From Pyruvatibacter sp. HU-CL02332 (lineage in GTDB: Bacteria > Pseudomonadota > Alphaproteobacteria > CGMCC-115125), in NCBI RefSeq assembly GCF_040362765.1, contig NZ_BAABWK010000001.1, positions 672,990 through 736,989 on the forward strand: a DNA stretch of 64,000 nucleotides, written 5' to 3'. The position numbers and the translations under genes are program-made. Of this stretch, positions 1 to 8,990 are shown one piece after another; position 1 is the stretch's first letter; every line of letters starts with the position of its first letter. The notes under the pieces are model-generated. The model was not told the DNA's origin. It saw only the letters and a program-made list of their open reading frames with translations, and did no database searches.

Positions 1-6
1 TAGACC

Positions 7-1023
7 ATGCCTCTTGCGTCTCGTCGCATACGGCAGGGTCAGGCCGACTACTGGCCCGGCTTCGTGGATGCCATGGCTACGCTGCTGCTGGTCATCATCT
101 TCCTGTTGTCGATCTTCATGCTGTCCCAGTTTTACCTGAGCCAGGCCATCACCGGTAAGGACTCAGCACTGGAGTCCCTGCGTGCACAGATCAGTCAGCT
201 GACGGATCTCCTCGCCCTTGAGCAATTGCGCACCAGCGAACTTGAAACGTCGCTCACCGCCATGACCGCATCCCTTGCCAGCGCGGAAGAAGAACAGTCA
301 CGTCTCTCCGGCCTGCTGCTCAGCGCGGAAGCGGGCGGCGATGAAGCCAACGCATTGCGCGCCGAACTGACAGAGCAGGAAAAACTGACCGCTGAAGCAC
401 AGGCGCAGGTTGAATTGTTCAACCAGCAACTGGCCGCGTTGCGCAGCCAGCTTTCAAGCCTTGAAGCCGCCCTTGAAGCCGCCGAAGCAAAAGACAAAGC
501 CAACCAGACACAGATTGCAGATCTGGGCCGCAGGCTGAACTCCGCCCTCGCCCAGAAGGTGCAGGAGCTTGCCCGCGCCCGGTCAGAATTCTTTGGCCGT
601 CTGCGCGTGGCCCTTGGCAACCGGGACGACATTCAGATCGTTGGCGACCGGTTCGTGTTTCAGTCGGAAGTGTTCTTTGATTCAGGCTCGGCGGCCCTCA
701 ATCCCGCCGGTCAGACCGAACTCAACAAGATTGCCACCGCCATTCGTGAGATCGCCGGCGACGTCCCTGATGACATCAACTGGGTCCTGCGCATCGATGG
801 CCACTCGGACTCGCAGCCGATCTCGACGCCAGAGTTTCCATCCAACTGGCACCTGTCCGCTGGCCGCGCGATTTCTGTTGTGCGCTACCTGATCGATCAG
901 GGCGTGCCGCCCAATCGGCTTCTGGCAGCAGGCTTTGGTGAGTTTCAGCCACTCGCCGACGGCGCAAGCACAGATGATCTGCGCCGCAACCGTCGGATCG
1001 AGTTCAAGCTGACCGAACGCTAG
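7..1023 (+). CDS. MotB/OmpA-like peptidoglycan-binding membrane protein
   Basis: This protein of 338 residues is likely the peptidoglycan-anchored partner of a MotA/TolQ/ExbB-type proton channel. One transmembrane helix lies near residues 20-45 and carries the motif FVDAMATLLLV, whose Asp matches the proton-carrying Asp of MotB. A long Ala/Glu/Leu-rich coiled coil follows (about 50-195), then an OmpA-like domain (about 215-338) with FFDSGSAAL and the DGHSD and NRRIEF motifs. The bases TAG at 1-3 are probably the stop codon of an upstream gene, which would be the channel subunit, so an operon is likely. It is not a true flagellar MotB as far as can be seen, because no flagellar genes are present. 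Confidence 0.85.
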   Translation: MPLASRRIRQGQADYWPGFVDAMATLLLVIIFLLSIFMLSQFYLSQAITGKDSALESLRAQISQLTDLLALEQLRTSELETSLTAMTASLASAEEEQSRLSGLLLSAEAGGDEANALRAELTEQEKLTAEAQAQVELFNQQLAALRSQLSSLEAALEAAEAKDKANQTQIADLGRRLNSALAQKVQELARARSEFFGRLRVALGNRDDIQIVGDRFVFQSEVFFDSGSAALNPAGQTELNKIATAIREIAGDVPDDINWVLRIDGHSDSQPISTPEFPSNWHLSAGRAISVVRYLIDQGVPPNRLLAAGFGEFQPLADGASTDDLRRNRRIEFKLTER

Positions 1024-1032
1024 AGCCTGCCT

Positions 1033-2070
1033 CTATGGCAGCGGGCAAACCAGCACGGCTGGGTCAAACACCGCGCCAACCACAAGCGTCTTGCCATCCA
1101 CGGCACCGACGCTTGAGCCAGAAAGCTTGCCGCTGAGATCAATCAGCACCTGTTCCACATCACCGGTTTCCGGATCAACACGGATAACCTGTGAGGGAGC
1201 AATGGCAGCCGGGTCACCGGCATGGGCGAGAAAATCAAACGCCTTTGGATGAGCACCGATCCACAGGGCACCGTCTTCGGCGATCTCGATATTGTCCGCC
1301 CCCGTCCCGACCGGCAGAACGCGTGTCTGTGTCAGAGCGCCCGTGGCCACATCACGGTCATACACGCCGACCTGATGGCGAAGAAATTCCGCGATATAGA
1401 CGGTGCCACCGTCCGCGCTGACATTGATGCCATTGGCAAAGGCCAGGCTTGAAACCGCGGTACTGCCGTTTTCACCATCCCAGTACACGGCACTGGAGAA
1501 TGGCAACGCAAAGTAGGTTTCAAACTGCGCCATGAGCCCGTCCATGAAGCCCCGATCATTGGAGGCGTAGAAAGCCTCAGCAGACACCGCCACCAGATCA
1601 TTGGGTGAGTGCATTTCATTGAAGGAGACGCCTTTGACATGGGTAAGTGCGCCACCGGCACCGACATCAAATATCTCCACCACATGACCACCAGCCTTGG
1701 GGTGATTGATGACGAAGAGACGCTTGGTACCGGCCCCGTCTGACCACAAGCTTATGCCATGCGGGCGGAAATCATCTGGCCCATCACCTGAAACAAGGAC
1801 GGGGTCCGAGCCGCCGTCAAGGCTCAGGGCATAGATGCCACCGGCTGGCAAACTGGGATCGCGCCGTTCAGCAGCGGACACAAACGCGATGCGTGTCTCC
1901 GGATCGATGGTGACATCTTCCGTCCCCGGCGCAACCTCGACACGCGTGCATTGGTCAACAAGTGTCTCTTCAAGCGACGCAAAAGCGCCGGAAACAGGCA
2001 CCATGACCCATGCAAGACGCGCGACTGCCGCAACAACCAAAAGAAGAAGAATCCAGAGAATTTTGCGCAT
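1033..2070 (-). CDS. Paraoxonase-like (PON family) arylesterase/lactonase, membrane-anchored
   Basis: A six-bladed beta-propeller hydrolase of the PON/SMP-30 superfamily, 345 residues. I place the start at the ATG at 2070 because GGGGAGGG lies just upstream; a longer frame begins at 2109 without such a site. An N-terminal hydrophobic segment (residues 4-24) acts as signal or anchor. The residues that bind calcium in PON1 can be matched: E51-D52 in TEDVTID, the Asn of SPND, the Asn of FANGI and Asp-Asn of ADNIEI. The catalytic His of RPHGIS and the His of INHP are present. Cys41 and a Cys four residues from the C-terminus match the PON1 disulfide. The natural substrate is unknown. It is a paralogue of the next gene. 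Confidence 0.8.
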   Translation of the reverse strand: MRKILWILLLLVVAAVARLAWVMVPVSGAFASLEETLVDQCTRVEVAPGTEDVTIDPETRIAFVSAAERRDPSLPAGGIYALSLDGGSDPVLVSGDGPDDFRPHGISLWSDGAGTKRLFVINHPKAGGHVVEIFDVGAGGALTHVKGVSFNEMHSPNDLVAVSAEAFYASNDRGFMDGLMAQFETYFALPFSSAVYWDGENGSTAVSSLAFANGINVSADGGTVYIAEFLRHQVGVYDRDVATGALTQTRVLPVGTGADNIEIAEDGALWIGAHPKAFDFLAHAGDPAAIAPSQVIRVDPETGDVEQVLIDLSGKLSGSSVGAVDGKTLVVGAVFDPAVLVCPLP

Positions 2071-2168
2071 AAAGCCCTCCCCGCTCATGCTGAAAGCAGG
2101 TCCATACACATGGCCTACCCAAGTCTTACATGCAGCATAGCCCAGTCAGGCCGCTACCAAGAAAAGAT

Positions 2169-3296
2169 TCAGTTCTGCCCGACGGCGGCAGACGGAGCTG
2201 CCACGTCGCCGCCCATGTCACACACCAGAACCGCTGGATCAAAAACCGCGCCTATGACCAGCAGGTTCTTGTAGGTTGCGCCAACCGAGGATGCTGAAAT
2301 TTCAGACCCGTCATCGAGATATGCTGTTGAGGCTTCTCCGCCACCACCTTCAAACTGGCGGACAACGACAATCTGACTGGGACTGAGATTGGCGGGGTCA
2401 GCAGCATGCTCACCAAACGTCGCCAATTGGGGGTGCGCCCCGATCCAAAGGGCACCGTCTTCAGCCACGTCGATATTGTCGACGCCTGTCCCCAGAAACA
2501 CCTGGTCAGAAAGCGTCAGACCACCCGTCGATGGATCACGGTCAAAGATGTGCAGCGTACGAGCCAGAAGCTCCGTCACATAGACCTTCGACATGTCACC
2601 TGAGACAGCAACACCATTGGCAAGCGCCAATTCATCCGCGACCACCTGCGACGCGCTGCCATCATGATAGACAACCGTCGTGATGGGCGAAGCAAATAGT
2701 GCCGCCAGGGTCCGGCCGTCCTGGCCCGGACGATCATGGTCGTTGGTGACATAAAAGGCCTCGGGCGACACCGCTGCCACATCATTCGGCGACATGATTA
2801 AGGGGTCGCGAACCGTACGCCGGTGGGTCAGAACATCGTCATCCGAAAGATCAAAAATCTCCACCGTGTGATCATCCCCACCAGGATGATTGACAGCCAT
2901 CAATGTGCGCGTGCCGTCCGCTGCGGTGAAAAGCGAAATGCCGTGCGGGCGGAACGCTTCGGGCATCAGCGGTGTGATCGGCCGCAGGAACAGCCCCGCT
3001 GCGTCTGCATTGAGATCCATGACATAAATGCCACCGCGCACACCGCTCGCACCGGGGTCATCACTTGACGCAAGGCGGCGGTCATAGGCCGATATATAGG
3101 CAATGCCGCGCGAGCGATCGATGGCCACATCTTCAGGGCCGGGAACACCCTGCACCCGCATGCAGCTTTCGCCGTCAAACTTGCGCGTGATCGTGGTGAA
3201 CTCGCCCATCCAGTTCATGGTGCGCACGTAAAAGGCACTTGCCAGCACCACAACCACCGCCACCAGAATAAGTGCGATCTTCAAAAACCGGTTCAT
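2169..3296 (-). CDS. Second paraoxonase-like protein, tandem paralogue
   Basis: A 375-residue PON-family propeller protein, a diverged tandem copy of the gene just downstream. The N-terminal hydrophobic helix (residues 5-24) resembles the uncleaved anchor of PON enzymes. Calcium-ligand motifs are GPEDVAID (E55, D56), SPNDVAAV, LANGVAVS and GVDNIDV. The two His motifs are FRPHGISLF and AVNHPGG. Cys45 and the Cys of FDPAVLVCD would form the family disulfide. It lies 98 bp upstream of its paralogue and 20 bp downstream of an ABC exporter gene on the same strand, so all three may be cotranscribed. An arylesterase or lactonase activity is inferred from the family; the substrate is not known. Confidence 0.8.
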   Translation of the reverse strand: MNRFLKIALILVAVVVVLASAFYVRTMNWMGEFTTITRKFDGESCMRVQGVPGPEDVAIDRSRGIAYISAYDRRLASSDDPGASGVRGGIYVMDLNADAAGLFLRPITPLMPEAFRPHGISLFTAADGTRTLMAVNHPGGDDHTVEIFDLSDDDVLTHRRTVRDPLIMSPNDVAAVSPEAFYVTNDHDRPGQDGRTLAALFASPITTVVYHDGSASQVVADELALANGVAVSGDMSKVYVTELLARTLHIFDRDPSTGGLTLSDQVFLGTGVDNIDVAEDGALWIGAHPQLATFGEHAADPANLSPSQIVVVRQFEGGGGEASTAYLDDGSEISASSVGATYKNLLVIGAVFDPAVLVCDMGGDVAAPSAAVGQN

Positions 3297-3316
3297 GCCC
3301 GCTCTCCCCTTATCCC

Positions 3317-5182
3317 CTAGCTGCCCGCAGCTGCATGGCCTGACGCCAGTTGGGATGCTTCTTTTTCTATGTCGGACAGATCCTGTGACCTATCCAGATC
3401 AAACTGCAATCGCGCAAGCCGACCATATAGACCACCTTGCGCCACAAGTTCTGCATGTGTGCCCTGCGCGACGATGCGCCCGCCATCCATAACAATGATT
3501 CTGTCTGCCTTTGTGACCGTCGCAAGACGATGCGCAATCACAAGCACCGTCCGCCCTGCCATAAGCCGGTCCAATGCAGCCTGCACCAGAGCCTCACTCT
3601 CGGAATCCAGCGCACTCGTTGCTTCATCAAGAAGCAGAATGGGAGCATCACGCAAAAGCGCCCGGGCAATCACAAGTCGCTGCCGCTGACCACCAGACAG
3701 CGTCACACCGCGCTCCCCAAGCTCCGTATCGTAGCCGTCCGGCATCTGCTGAATGAACTCGTCAGCGTGGGCAGCCTTGGCTGCTGCCAGCACTTCTGCA
3801 TCCGTCGCATCAGGACGGCCATAGGCAATGTTGTCGCGAACGCTGGTGCCGAACACAACGGTTTCCTGAGGCACAAAGGCAATGCGCCGTCGGAAGTCCT
3901 CCGGGTCAGCATTCTTGAGATCGATGCCATCAATCTTGATGCGGCCTGTCTGTGGGTCATAGAACCGCAGCAGCAGTTGAAAGACCGTGCTCTTGCCAGC
4001 CCCCGAGGGGCCCACAAGCGCCACGGTTTCCCCCGGCGATACGTCCAACGAGAAGCCGGTCATTGCGGACGCTTCAGGCCGCAACGGATAGCGGAACCCG
4101 ACATCCTCAAACGTCACCTGACCCTTGGAAGGCACGGGCAGTGCCGTCGGGTTAGCCGCAACCGGAATTTCAGACTCTGCATTCAGCAGCTCAGACAACC
4201 GCTCCGCAGCACCCGCCGCCATCTGGAACTCGCCCCAGACTTCGCTCAGAGCCGCCATGCTGGTGGCACATAGAATTGCGTAGAAGACAAACTGGGTAAG
4301 CGTTCCACCGGTCATGTCACCTTCAACCACCGCCCGAGCACCCATCCACAAAACAGCGACAATGCTTGCGAAAGCCAGTGCAATCACCACCGCCGTCATG
4401 ATCGAGCGCGCAGCGACATGACGACGAGCGGCGTCAAAGGCTTTTTCAACGACGCCTGTGTAGCGTTGCCGGTCGTGGTCCTCATGGTTGAAACTTTGCA
4501 CAACCTTGATTGCCTGCAGCGCTTCTGACGCGAATGCACCGGTGTCGGCAAGACGGTCCTGAGACGTTCTGGAGAGGCCTCGGATCAGTCGTCCAAAGCC
4601 GATGAGCGGCAGCACAATGACCGGCAGGGCCACGAGCACGAGGGCACTCAGGCCCGGCGCTGTATAAACAGCCATGGCCGATCCGCCGACGAACAAAATG
4701 GCGTTTCGCAATGCCACCGACATGCTGGACGTAAGGACGGTTCTCACCAGTGTCGTATCGGCGGTCAGGCGCGAGAGGATTTCGCCGGTCCGTACTTTTT
4801 CATAGAACTCGGGAGCAAGGGTGAGAAGATTGCCAAAAACCTTTGCCCGCAGGTCGGCGGTCACCCGCTCGCCAAGCCTGGTCACAAAGAAGTACCGAGC
4901 AGCGGACGCTATAGCCATGGCAACCGCCACAACCATCAGCAGTGCAAAAGCCCTGTCGATGGATTCTGTGCTTTCGACAGAAAAACCTTCGTCCACCACA
5001 ACCCGCATACCAACGCCAATTGCCAATGTGGCAGCGGCGGCCGCAATCAGCGCAACAAATGCTCCGAAGAGTTGCCAGGGGTAATGCGTGACCAGGGGCC
5101 ACAAACTGGCCAATGGCCCAAGACCCCGTCCACGGGGACGGCTGTCAGGATTTGGGCTCGAAATGGCTGAAGAATCGCTCAA
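3317..5182 (-). CDS. ABC exporter, fused permease and ATPase (MsbA/LmrA-like)
   Basis: A 621-residue half-transporter that would work as a homodimer in the inner membrane. Residues about 35-330 hold the six-helix ABC transmembrane domain; the rest is the ATPase with Walker [10 protein letters not shown] near residue 390, Q-loop FVPQE, an intact LSGGQRQR signature near 493, Walker [12 protein letters not shown] and the switch His in IAHRLA. The start is TTG, supported by GAGG six bases upstream; no ATG gives a better start. The substrate cannot be told from sequence; lipid-linked compounds, peptides or drugs are all possible. It precedes the two paraoxonase-like genes on the same strand. Confidence 0.88.
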   Translation of the reverse strand: MSDSSAISSPNPDSRPRGRGLGPLASLWPLVTHYPWQLFGAFVALIAAAAATLAIGVGMRVVVDEGFSVESTESIDRAFALLMVVAVAMAIASAARYFFVTRLGERVTADLRAKVFGNLLTLAPEFYEKVRTGEILSRLTADTTLVRTVLTSSMSVALRNAILFVGGSAMAVYTAPGLSALVLVALPVIVLPLIGFGRLIRGLSRTSQDRLADTGAFASEALQAIKVVQSFNHEDHDRQRYTGVVEKAFDAARRHVAARSIMTAVVIALAFASIVAVLWMGARAVVEGDMTGGTLTQFVFYAILCATSMAALSEVWGEFQMAAGAAERLSELLNAESEIPVAANPTALPVPSKGQVTFEDVGFRYPLRPEASAMTGFSLDVSPGETVALVGPSGAGKSTVFQLLLRFYDPQTGRIKIDGIDLKNADPEDFRRRIAFVPQETVVFGTSVRDNIAYGRPDATDAEVLAAAKAAHADEFIQQMPDGYDTELGERGVTLSGGQRQRLVIARALLRDAPILLLDEATSALDSESEALVQAALDRLMAGRTVLVIAHRLATVTKADRIIVMDGGRIVAQGTHAELVAQGGLYGRLARLQFDLDRSQDLSDIEKEASQLASGHAAAGS

Positions 5183-5431
5183 AAACGCCTCGTTTGGCTG
5201 GACGGCAAAGGTGTTGCGGAGGCGCTGTCATATCAAAGTTGTCCCCGTCACAACATGGGGCTGCACGCCGCAACCGACAAGGCGGCACCCTCCCCATGGG
5301 GAACCCGCAGCAAGCCCTTGCCTAAAGCCCACCAAAGGGCTATACCGCGCGACTTCTACCGATGATTACCGGCTTATCGCGACGGGCGACCGTTAACGCT
5401 CAGGCGCGGACTTTTGAGAGAGAACAAGGCC

Positions 5432-5650
5432 ATGAAGCCAGATATCCACCCAGAATACCACATGATCACAGTGGTCATGAACGACGGCACCGAGTACCAG
5501 ACCAAGTCAACCTACGGCAAACCAGGCGACCGTCTGGTGCTGGACATTGACCCGACAACGCACCCGGCTTGGACCGGTGGCGAGCAGCGTCTGCTCGACC
5601 GTGGCGGACGTCTGTCCCGCTTCAAGGACAAGTACAAGGGCTTCGTTTAG
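5432..5650 (+). CDS. rpmE: 50S ribosomal protein L31
   Basis: A 72-residue L31 of the long, zinc-free bacterial type: it begins [10 protein letters not shown] and ends KDKYKGFV, and no CxxC pair is present. A TTG 18 bp upstream is in frame, but the ATG at 5432 matches the usual N-terminus and follows GAGAGAACAAGG. The protein sits on the large subunit and bridges to the small subunit. The gene stands alone, with a strong terminator 63 bp after the stop. The 249-bp leader holds small GC-rich hairpins, for example AGCCC/GGGCT near 5325-5340, but no known leader element that I recognise. Confidence 0.95.
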   Translation: MKPDIHPEYHMITVVMNDGTEYQTKSTYGKPGDRLVLDIDPTTHPAWTGGEQRLLDRGGRLSRFKDKYKGFV

Positions 5651-5712
5651 GGGCTTCGTCTAGGAGCTGCGTCCAGGCCATTTGGTCTTCGGACCAAAAC
5701 CAACCAGATACG

Positions 5713-5749
5713 AAAAAGGGCCGGTGCATTGCTGCACCGGCCCTTTTTT
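5713..5749 (+). terminator. Intrinsic terminator of rpmE, bidirectional
   Basis: Near-perfect hairpin AGGGCCGGTGCA / TGCACCGGCCCT with a TTGC loop. Six T follow on the plus strand and five A precede it, so it can also stop minus-strand transcripts coming from rcdA. Confidence 0.9.
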
Positions 5750-5768
5750 ATGCGCATACCCCTGAATG

Positions 5769-6308
5769 CTAATGCAGGCGGTCTTCGGCCTTCATTTGGC
5801 GAAAGGCGCTTTCAATCTTGGACAATTGGCGCGCCACAGCCGTCTTCGGCTCCACCTCGGACGCATCCCCATGCATCATCTTGTCGAGGCGGTCCACCCG
5901 GGCATAAAGCCGGCGTGACCGGGAAATCATGTCCGCAAGCGGATGGGGAAGCTCGTCTGCCCCCTCAATAGGCCGCGCATAGCAAAGCTCTTTGGCACCA
6001 AGCCGATACCGCTGTGTCCGTGCTTCGGTAACCGTCATTTCGTCCCGCGCGACAGCCCGCTGCACGAGCAGCCAGGATGCCACCTGCATAAGGCGTGTGG
6101 TGAGACGCATGCTTTCAGCCGCATAGGCCAGTGCGCCCTTGCGAGACAGCGTCTTGGCGTGCTCCCGCCCCTCGCCGTCCAGATAGGACGCAGCCTCTTC
6201 GACCATGCCCATACCGTCTTTGAACATCTGCTCAAACTGCGCTGTTTCTGCGAAGTTCCGCACACTGCCAAGCATGCTCACATCGTTAAGTTTGCCGTCT
6301 ACCGTGCC
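5769..6308 (-). CDS. rcdA: RcdA, adaptor for cell-cycle proteolysis of CtrA (DUF1465)
   Basis: A DUF1465 protein of 179 residues. In Caulobacter, RcdA is part of the adaptor hierarchy with CpdR and PopA that brings CtrA to ClpXP at the G1-S transition. The sequence is mostly helical, with the family-typical stretches FAETAQFEQMFKDGM, a LVQRAVA segment and a basic RSRRLYARVDRLD helix; the C-terminus is charged and probably disordered. I chose the ATG at 6308 because GTGGGG lies about six bases upstream. A GTG at 6350 would add 14 residues without a better site. It faces the candidate small RNA and DUF1192 genes, all on the minus strand. Confidence 0.85.
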   Translation of the reverse strand, partial: GTVDGKLNDVSMLGSVRNFAETAQFEQMFKDGMGMVEEAASYLDGEGREHAKTLSRKGALAYAAESMRLTTRLMQVASWLLVQRAVARDEMTVTEARTQRYRLGAKELCYARPIEGADELPHPLADMISRSRRLYARVDRLDKMMHGDASEVEPKTAVARQLSKIESAFRQMKAEDRLH

Positions 6309-6490
6309 CATCAAAAGCCCCACTGTTCCGTTCTGAACCCGTTTCGGCACAGTTCAGCGTCTGCTGCGTGCCATTCCACATGGGATTTACAAGAACGGTG
6401 CCAGCCCACCCCCCAAACTTCCTAAGGGACCAGCAATGGGCAAAATCCTAGGCCACGCGGCTGGATTCCGCAAAATCTGGGATTCTGGAC

Positions 6491-6600
6491 AAAAAAAGAG
6501 CCGCGGTTGCGCGCGGCTCTTGAAGTTCAACAGGGAGGCGTCAAATGGGTATGGCGGCAGCCACCCCAAAACCCGGGCAAACCGGATTACGCACTTAAAC
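6491..6600 (-). ncRNA. Candidate small RNA with anti-Shine-Dalgarno linker and own terminator
   Basis: On the minus strand the order is: a hairpin (6547-6566, GGGTGGC/GCC..ACCC), an unpaired linker containing GCCTCCCTG (6531-6539), then a terminator hairpin (AAGAGCCGCG/CGCGGCTCTT, 6496-6521) ending in seven T (6491-6497). This layout, a CU-rich anti-Shine-Dalgarno stretch just before a rho-independent terminator, is typical of Hfq-type trans-acting small RNAs in alphaproteobacteria. The 5' end is not fixed by sequence; about 6600 is a guess. It could instead be only the 3' UTR and terminator of the DUF1192 transcript, processed or not. Functional family not identified. Confidence 0.5.
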
Positions 6601-6625
6601 CCTAGGTGTCAGGTGCTAATAAAAG

Positions 6626-6641
6626 GTTAACAGCTGTTAAC
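6626..6641. promoter_or_regulatory. Perfect 16-bp palindrome upstream of the candidate small RNA
   Basis: GTTAACAGCTGTTAAC reads the same on both strands. It lies between the DUF1192 stop (6706) and the presumed 5' end of the small RNA, where a promoter or operator for the RNA would sit. The two TTAA blocks are spaced by 6, not the 7 of a CtrA box, so CtrA binding is not supported. Confidence 0.4.
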
Positions 6642-6705
6642 GCTATCTGCGACGATCGGGACCCAGACAGTGCCAAAACGGGTCAGCCCGAGCCCACCAG
6701 GACCA

Positions 6706-6894
6706 TTAGCCTTTGCCGAAAACAGCCTCAGCGGCAGATTTACTGTCCTGCTTGGTGGCAATCACAGCCCGCACACGAACAATCTCGCTCTCCAAAGCAC
6801 CAATGCGCTCTTCAAGCTCAGGCACGGACAGGTCCTCGATTTCAGCCTTCGTCAGGCTGAGAATAGGTGGGGGCGGAAGGTCATCATCCTGCAT
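6706..6894 (-). CDS. DUF1192 family small protein
   Basis: A 62-residue acidic protein starting MQDDDLPPPP. The core LTKAEIEDLSVPELEERI and a following helix rich in Glu and Arg are typical of the alphaproteobacterial DUF1192 family, whose function is not known. The start at 6894 is supported by GGAGG eight bases upstream. The gene is divergent from the quinone oxidoreductase gene (6991). It may be cotranscribed with, or read into, the small-RNA candidate and its terminator at 6491. Confidence 0.85.
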   Translation of the reverse strand: MQDDDLPPPPILSLTKAEIEDLSVPELEERIGALESEIVRVRAVIATKQDSKSAAEAVFGKG

Positions 6895-6990
6895 TGAAAA
6901 ATCCTCCGGCTTGAACCTTTGGCGCTGAGTTGCCAGTTTCCGTGTCACCAATTCTGTGCCCGTCCACATATCATGACAAGGCTTCACCTG

Positions 6991-7989
6991 ATGACAAACG
7001 TCCCCGCCACAATGAATGCCATTGAAATCTCGGAGTTCGGCGGCCCGGATGTGCTGAAGCTTACTGAATGTGCCACCCCTCAGCCTGCCCATGGCGAAGT
7101 GCTGATCAAGGTCGCGGCCGCAGGCGTCAATCGCGGTGACTGCGTCCAGCGCATGGGTTTCTATCCGGCCCCTCCCGGCGCCTCGGACCTTCCTGGCCTC
7201 GAAGTATCAGGAACAGTTGCAGCCATTGGCCCGGGTGTGTCCCTGTGGAAGGAAGGTGACGAGGTCTGCGCCCTGATGGCCGGTGGCGGCTACGCGGAAT
7301 ATGCCGTGGTCCACGAAGGCAGCGTGCTTCCCAAGCCCCAGGGCGTGTCACTGGTAGATGCTGCCGCCCTGCCTGAAACCATCATGACGGTCTGGACCAA
7401 TGTCTTTGAAGACGGCCAGCTGAGTCCCGGCGAAACGCTTTTGATCCATGGCGGGTCTTCAGGTATCGGCACCACGGCGATCCAGCTTGCCTCGACCCTT
7501 GGCGTCAAGGTCATCGCCACAGCGGGTAGCGCGGACAAATGCAAGGCCTGCGAAGATTTGGGCGCCGTTCGGGCCATCAATTATCGCGAAGAAGACTTCG
7601 TTGAGGTCGTCAAGGACGTGACCGACGGCAAAGGCGCTGACGTCATTCTCGATATGGTTGGCGGAGACTATGTTGCCCGCAACATCGAAGCCGCTGCCCG
7701 ACAGGGCCGCATCGTCAACATCGCCTACATGTCCGGCTCCCGGGTGGAGGTGGATCTCCTGCCGCTCATGCTTAAACGCCTGACCCTGCGTGGCTCAACG
7801 CTGCGAGCACGCGACGTGGCTGAAAAAGCAAGGCTCACCTCAGAGGTGCGGATGCATGTCTGGCCACTGATCGAGGCCGGACGCATCAAGGCCGTGGTGG
7901 ACGACACCTACCCGCTGGCAAATGCCTCAAAAGCCCACGAACGCATGGAATCCTCCGGGCATGTGGGCAAAATCCTGCTGACGCCATAG
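6991..7989 (+). CDS. NAD(P)H quinone oxidoreductase, zinc-free MDR family (PIG3-like)
   Basis: A 332-residue member of the medium-chain dehydrogenase/reductase superfamily. The N-terminal GroES-like domain carries ISEFGGPDVLKL and AAAGVNRGDC; the Rossmann domain has GGSSGIGTTAIQLA and IATAGSADK, which indicate NADPH binding. The Cys/His zinc ligands of alcohol dehydrogenases are absent. PIG3/TP53I3-type enzymes reduce quinones by one or two electrons. Several Met codons are in frame (6919, 6973, 6991, 7012); I prefer 6991, with AAGG nine bases upstream, but 7012 (MNAIEIS) is also reasonable. It is followed by a 185-bp gap before trcR. Confidence 0.85.
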   Translation: MTNVPATMNAIEISEFGGPDVLKLTECATPQPAHGEVLIKVAAAGVNRGDCVQRMGFYPAPPGASDLPGLEVSGTVAAIGPGVSLWKEGDEVCALMAGGGYAEYAVVHEGSVLPKPQGVSLVDAAALPETIMTVWTNVFEDGQLSPGETLLIHGGSSGIGTTAIQLASTLGVKVIATAGSADKCKACEDLGAVRAINYREEDFVEVVKDVTDGKGADVILDMVGGDYVARNIEAAARQGRIVNIAYMSGSRVEVDLLPLMLKRLTLRGSTLRARDVAEKARLTSEVRMHVWPLIEAGRIKAVVDDTYPLANASKAHERMESSGHVGKILLTP

Positions 7990-8083
7990 CAAAGGTGAAA
8001 ATTCGCCCGATAACGGGTCTTTCATCGCCGCGCATCTAGGCCTATAAGACAGCTAATCCCTTCAACCAATTGGATGATCAGGG

Positions 8084-8125
8084 GCCGTACCTGGGATGGT
8101 ACGGCGCGTCACGGCCTTATGCCGT
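8084..8125 (+). promoter_or_regulatory. Two tandem hairpins in the trcR leader
   Basis: GCCGTACC/GGTACGGC (8084-8105, six-base loop) is followed at once by ACGGC/GCCGT (8111-8125, five-base loop). They lie 50-90 bp upstream of the trcR start codon. There is no T run, so this is unlikely to be a terminator of the upstream gene. It may be a protein-binding or mRNA-stability element. Confidence 0.4.
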
Positions 8126-8174
8126 TTCGCACATGACCCCGCTCATCCGCGCGCAAGCGAAGGAAACCTGGAAA

Positions 8175-8966
8175 ATGACCGCTCCTCTTATGCCCAAAGC
8201 CACTGCCGTTTGGCTGGTGGACAATACCGCCCTCACCTTTGACCAGATCGCAGCCTTTTGTGGCCTGCACCCGCTGGAAGTAAAGGGCATTGCTGACGGC
8301 GACGTTGCCATGGGCATCAAGGGTCAGGACCCGGTAACCGCCGGTCAGATCACCCGCGACGAAATCAAGCGCGGCGAGGACGACACATCCTATGAGCTGA
8401 AGATTCTTGAATCGAAGCACGACCTGCCGGAGCCGAAAAAAGGCCGCAAGGGCCCGCGCTACACGCCCCTGTCCCGTCGTCAGGAGCGCCCGGACGCCAT
8501 TGCATGGCTCGTGCGCTATCACCCGGAACTCACAGACGGCCAGATCGGCAAGCTCGTTGGCACCACCAAGCCAACCATTCAGTCGATCCGCGATCGCTCT
8601 CACTGGAACATGTCCAACATCAACCCGGTTGATCCGGTGACCCTGGGCCTCTCCACGCAGATCGAGCTTGATGCCGCCGTCCAGAAAGCCGGCCGCCGCC
8701 TGGAGCGCGAAGCCAAGAAGGCCGGCAAGTCCGTGGAAGATCTCGGCAAGCTTGCCCCAGCCACACAGGCACTGGCAGACGCTGCAGCGGGCATCACGCC
8801 AGCTGGCGAAGGCGACTTTGGTCAGGTACTTGATCCATCAGCCTCAGACACTCCCGACGCATCTGATGCGCGCGACGGCGAACGTCCTGATGTTGATTCA
8901 GTCTTCTCAAGCCTTGGCGGCAGCACTGTTGCCCCTGAAGAAGACGACGACACGCCTCAGGGCTAA
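8175..8966 (+). CDS. trcR: TrcR-like cell-cycle transcriptional regulator (DUF1013)
   Basis: A 263-residue DUF1013 protein. TrcR was described in Rickettsia/Caulobacter-type alphaproteobacteria as a cell-cycle-linked DNA-binding regulator. Visible features are an N-terminal helix-turn-helix-like region (ATAVWLVDNTALTFDQIAAF), a second one around LTDGQIGKLVGTTKPTIQSI, a basic linker (PKKGRKGPRY), and an acidic low-complexity C-terminal tail after residue 215. I chose the ATG at 8175 because the conserved family N-terminus MPKATAVWLVDNTALTF begins five residues later; AAGGAA lies about 10 bp upstream. Upstream in-frame Met codons give a non-conserved extension. Confidence 0.85.
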   Translation: MTAPLMPKATAVWLVDNTALTFDQIAAFCGLHPLEVKGIADGDVAMGIKGQDPVTAGQITRDEIKRGEDDTSYELKILESKHDLPEPKKGRKGPRYTPLSRRQERPDAIAWLVRYHPELTDGQIGKLVGTTKPTIQSIRDRSHWNMSNINPVDPVTLGLSTQIELDAAVQKAGRRLEREAKKAGKSVEDLGKLAPATQALADAAAGITPAGEGDFGQVLDPSASDTPDASDARDGERPDVDSVFSSLGGSTVAPEEDDDTPQG

Positions 8967-8990
8967 TGCCGCGCAGGCTGTCCCGGAAAT

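Noticed and set aside
3437-4273. 278-codon plus-strand frame inside the ABC exporter gene
   Set aside because: It lies wholly opposite a well-matched ABC transporter; its Arg/His-rich sequence has no family features.
6545-6598. 17-codon plus-strand frame with a good GGGAGG site (MGMAAATPKP...)
   Set aside because: The GGGAGG is the complement of the anti-Shine-Dalgarno linker of the small-RNA candidate, and the frame is covered by that RNA's hairpin. No gene follows that it could lead into.
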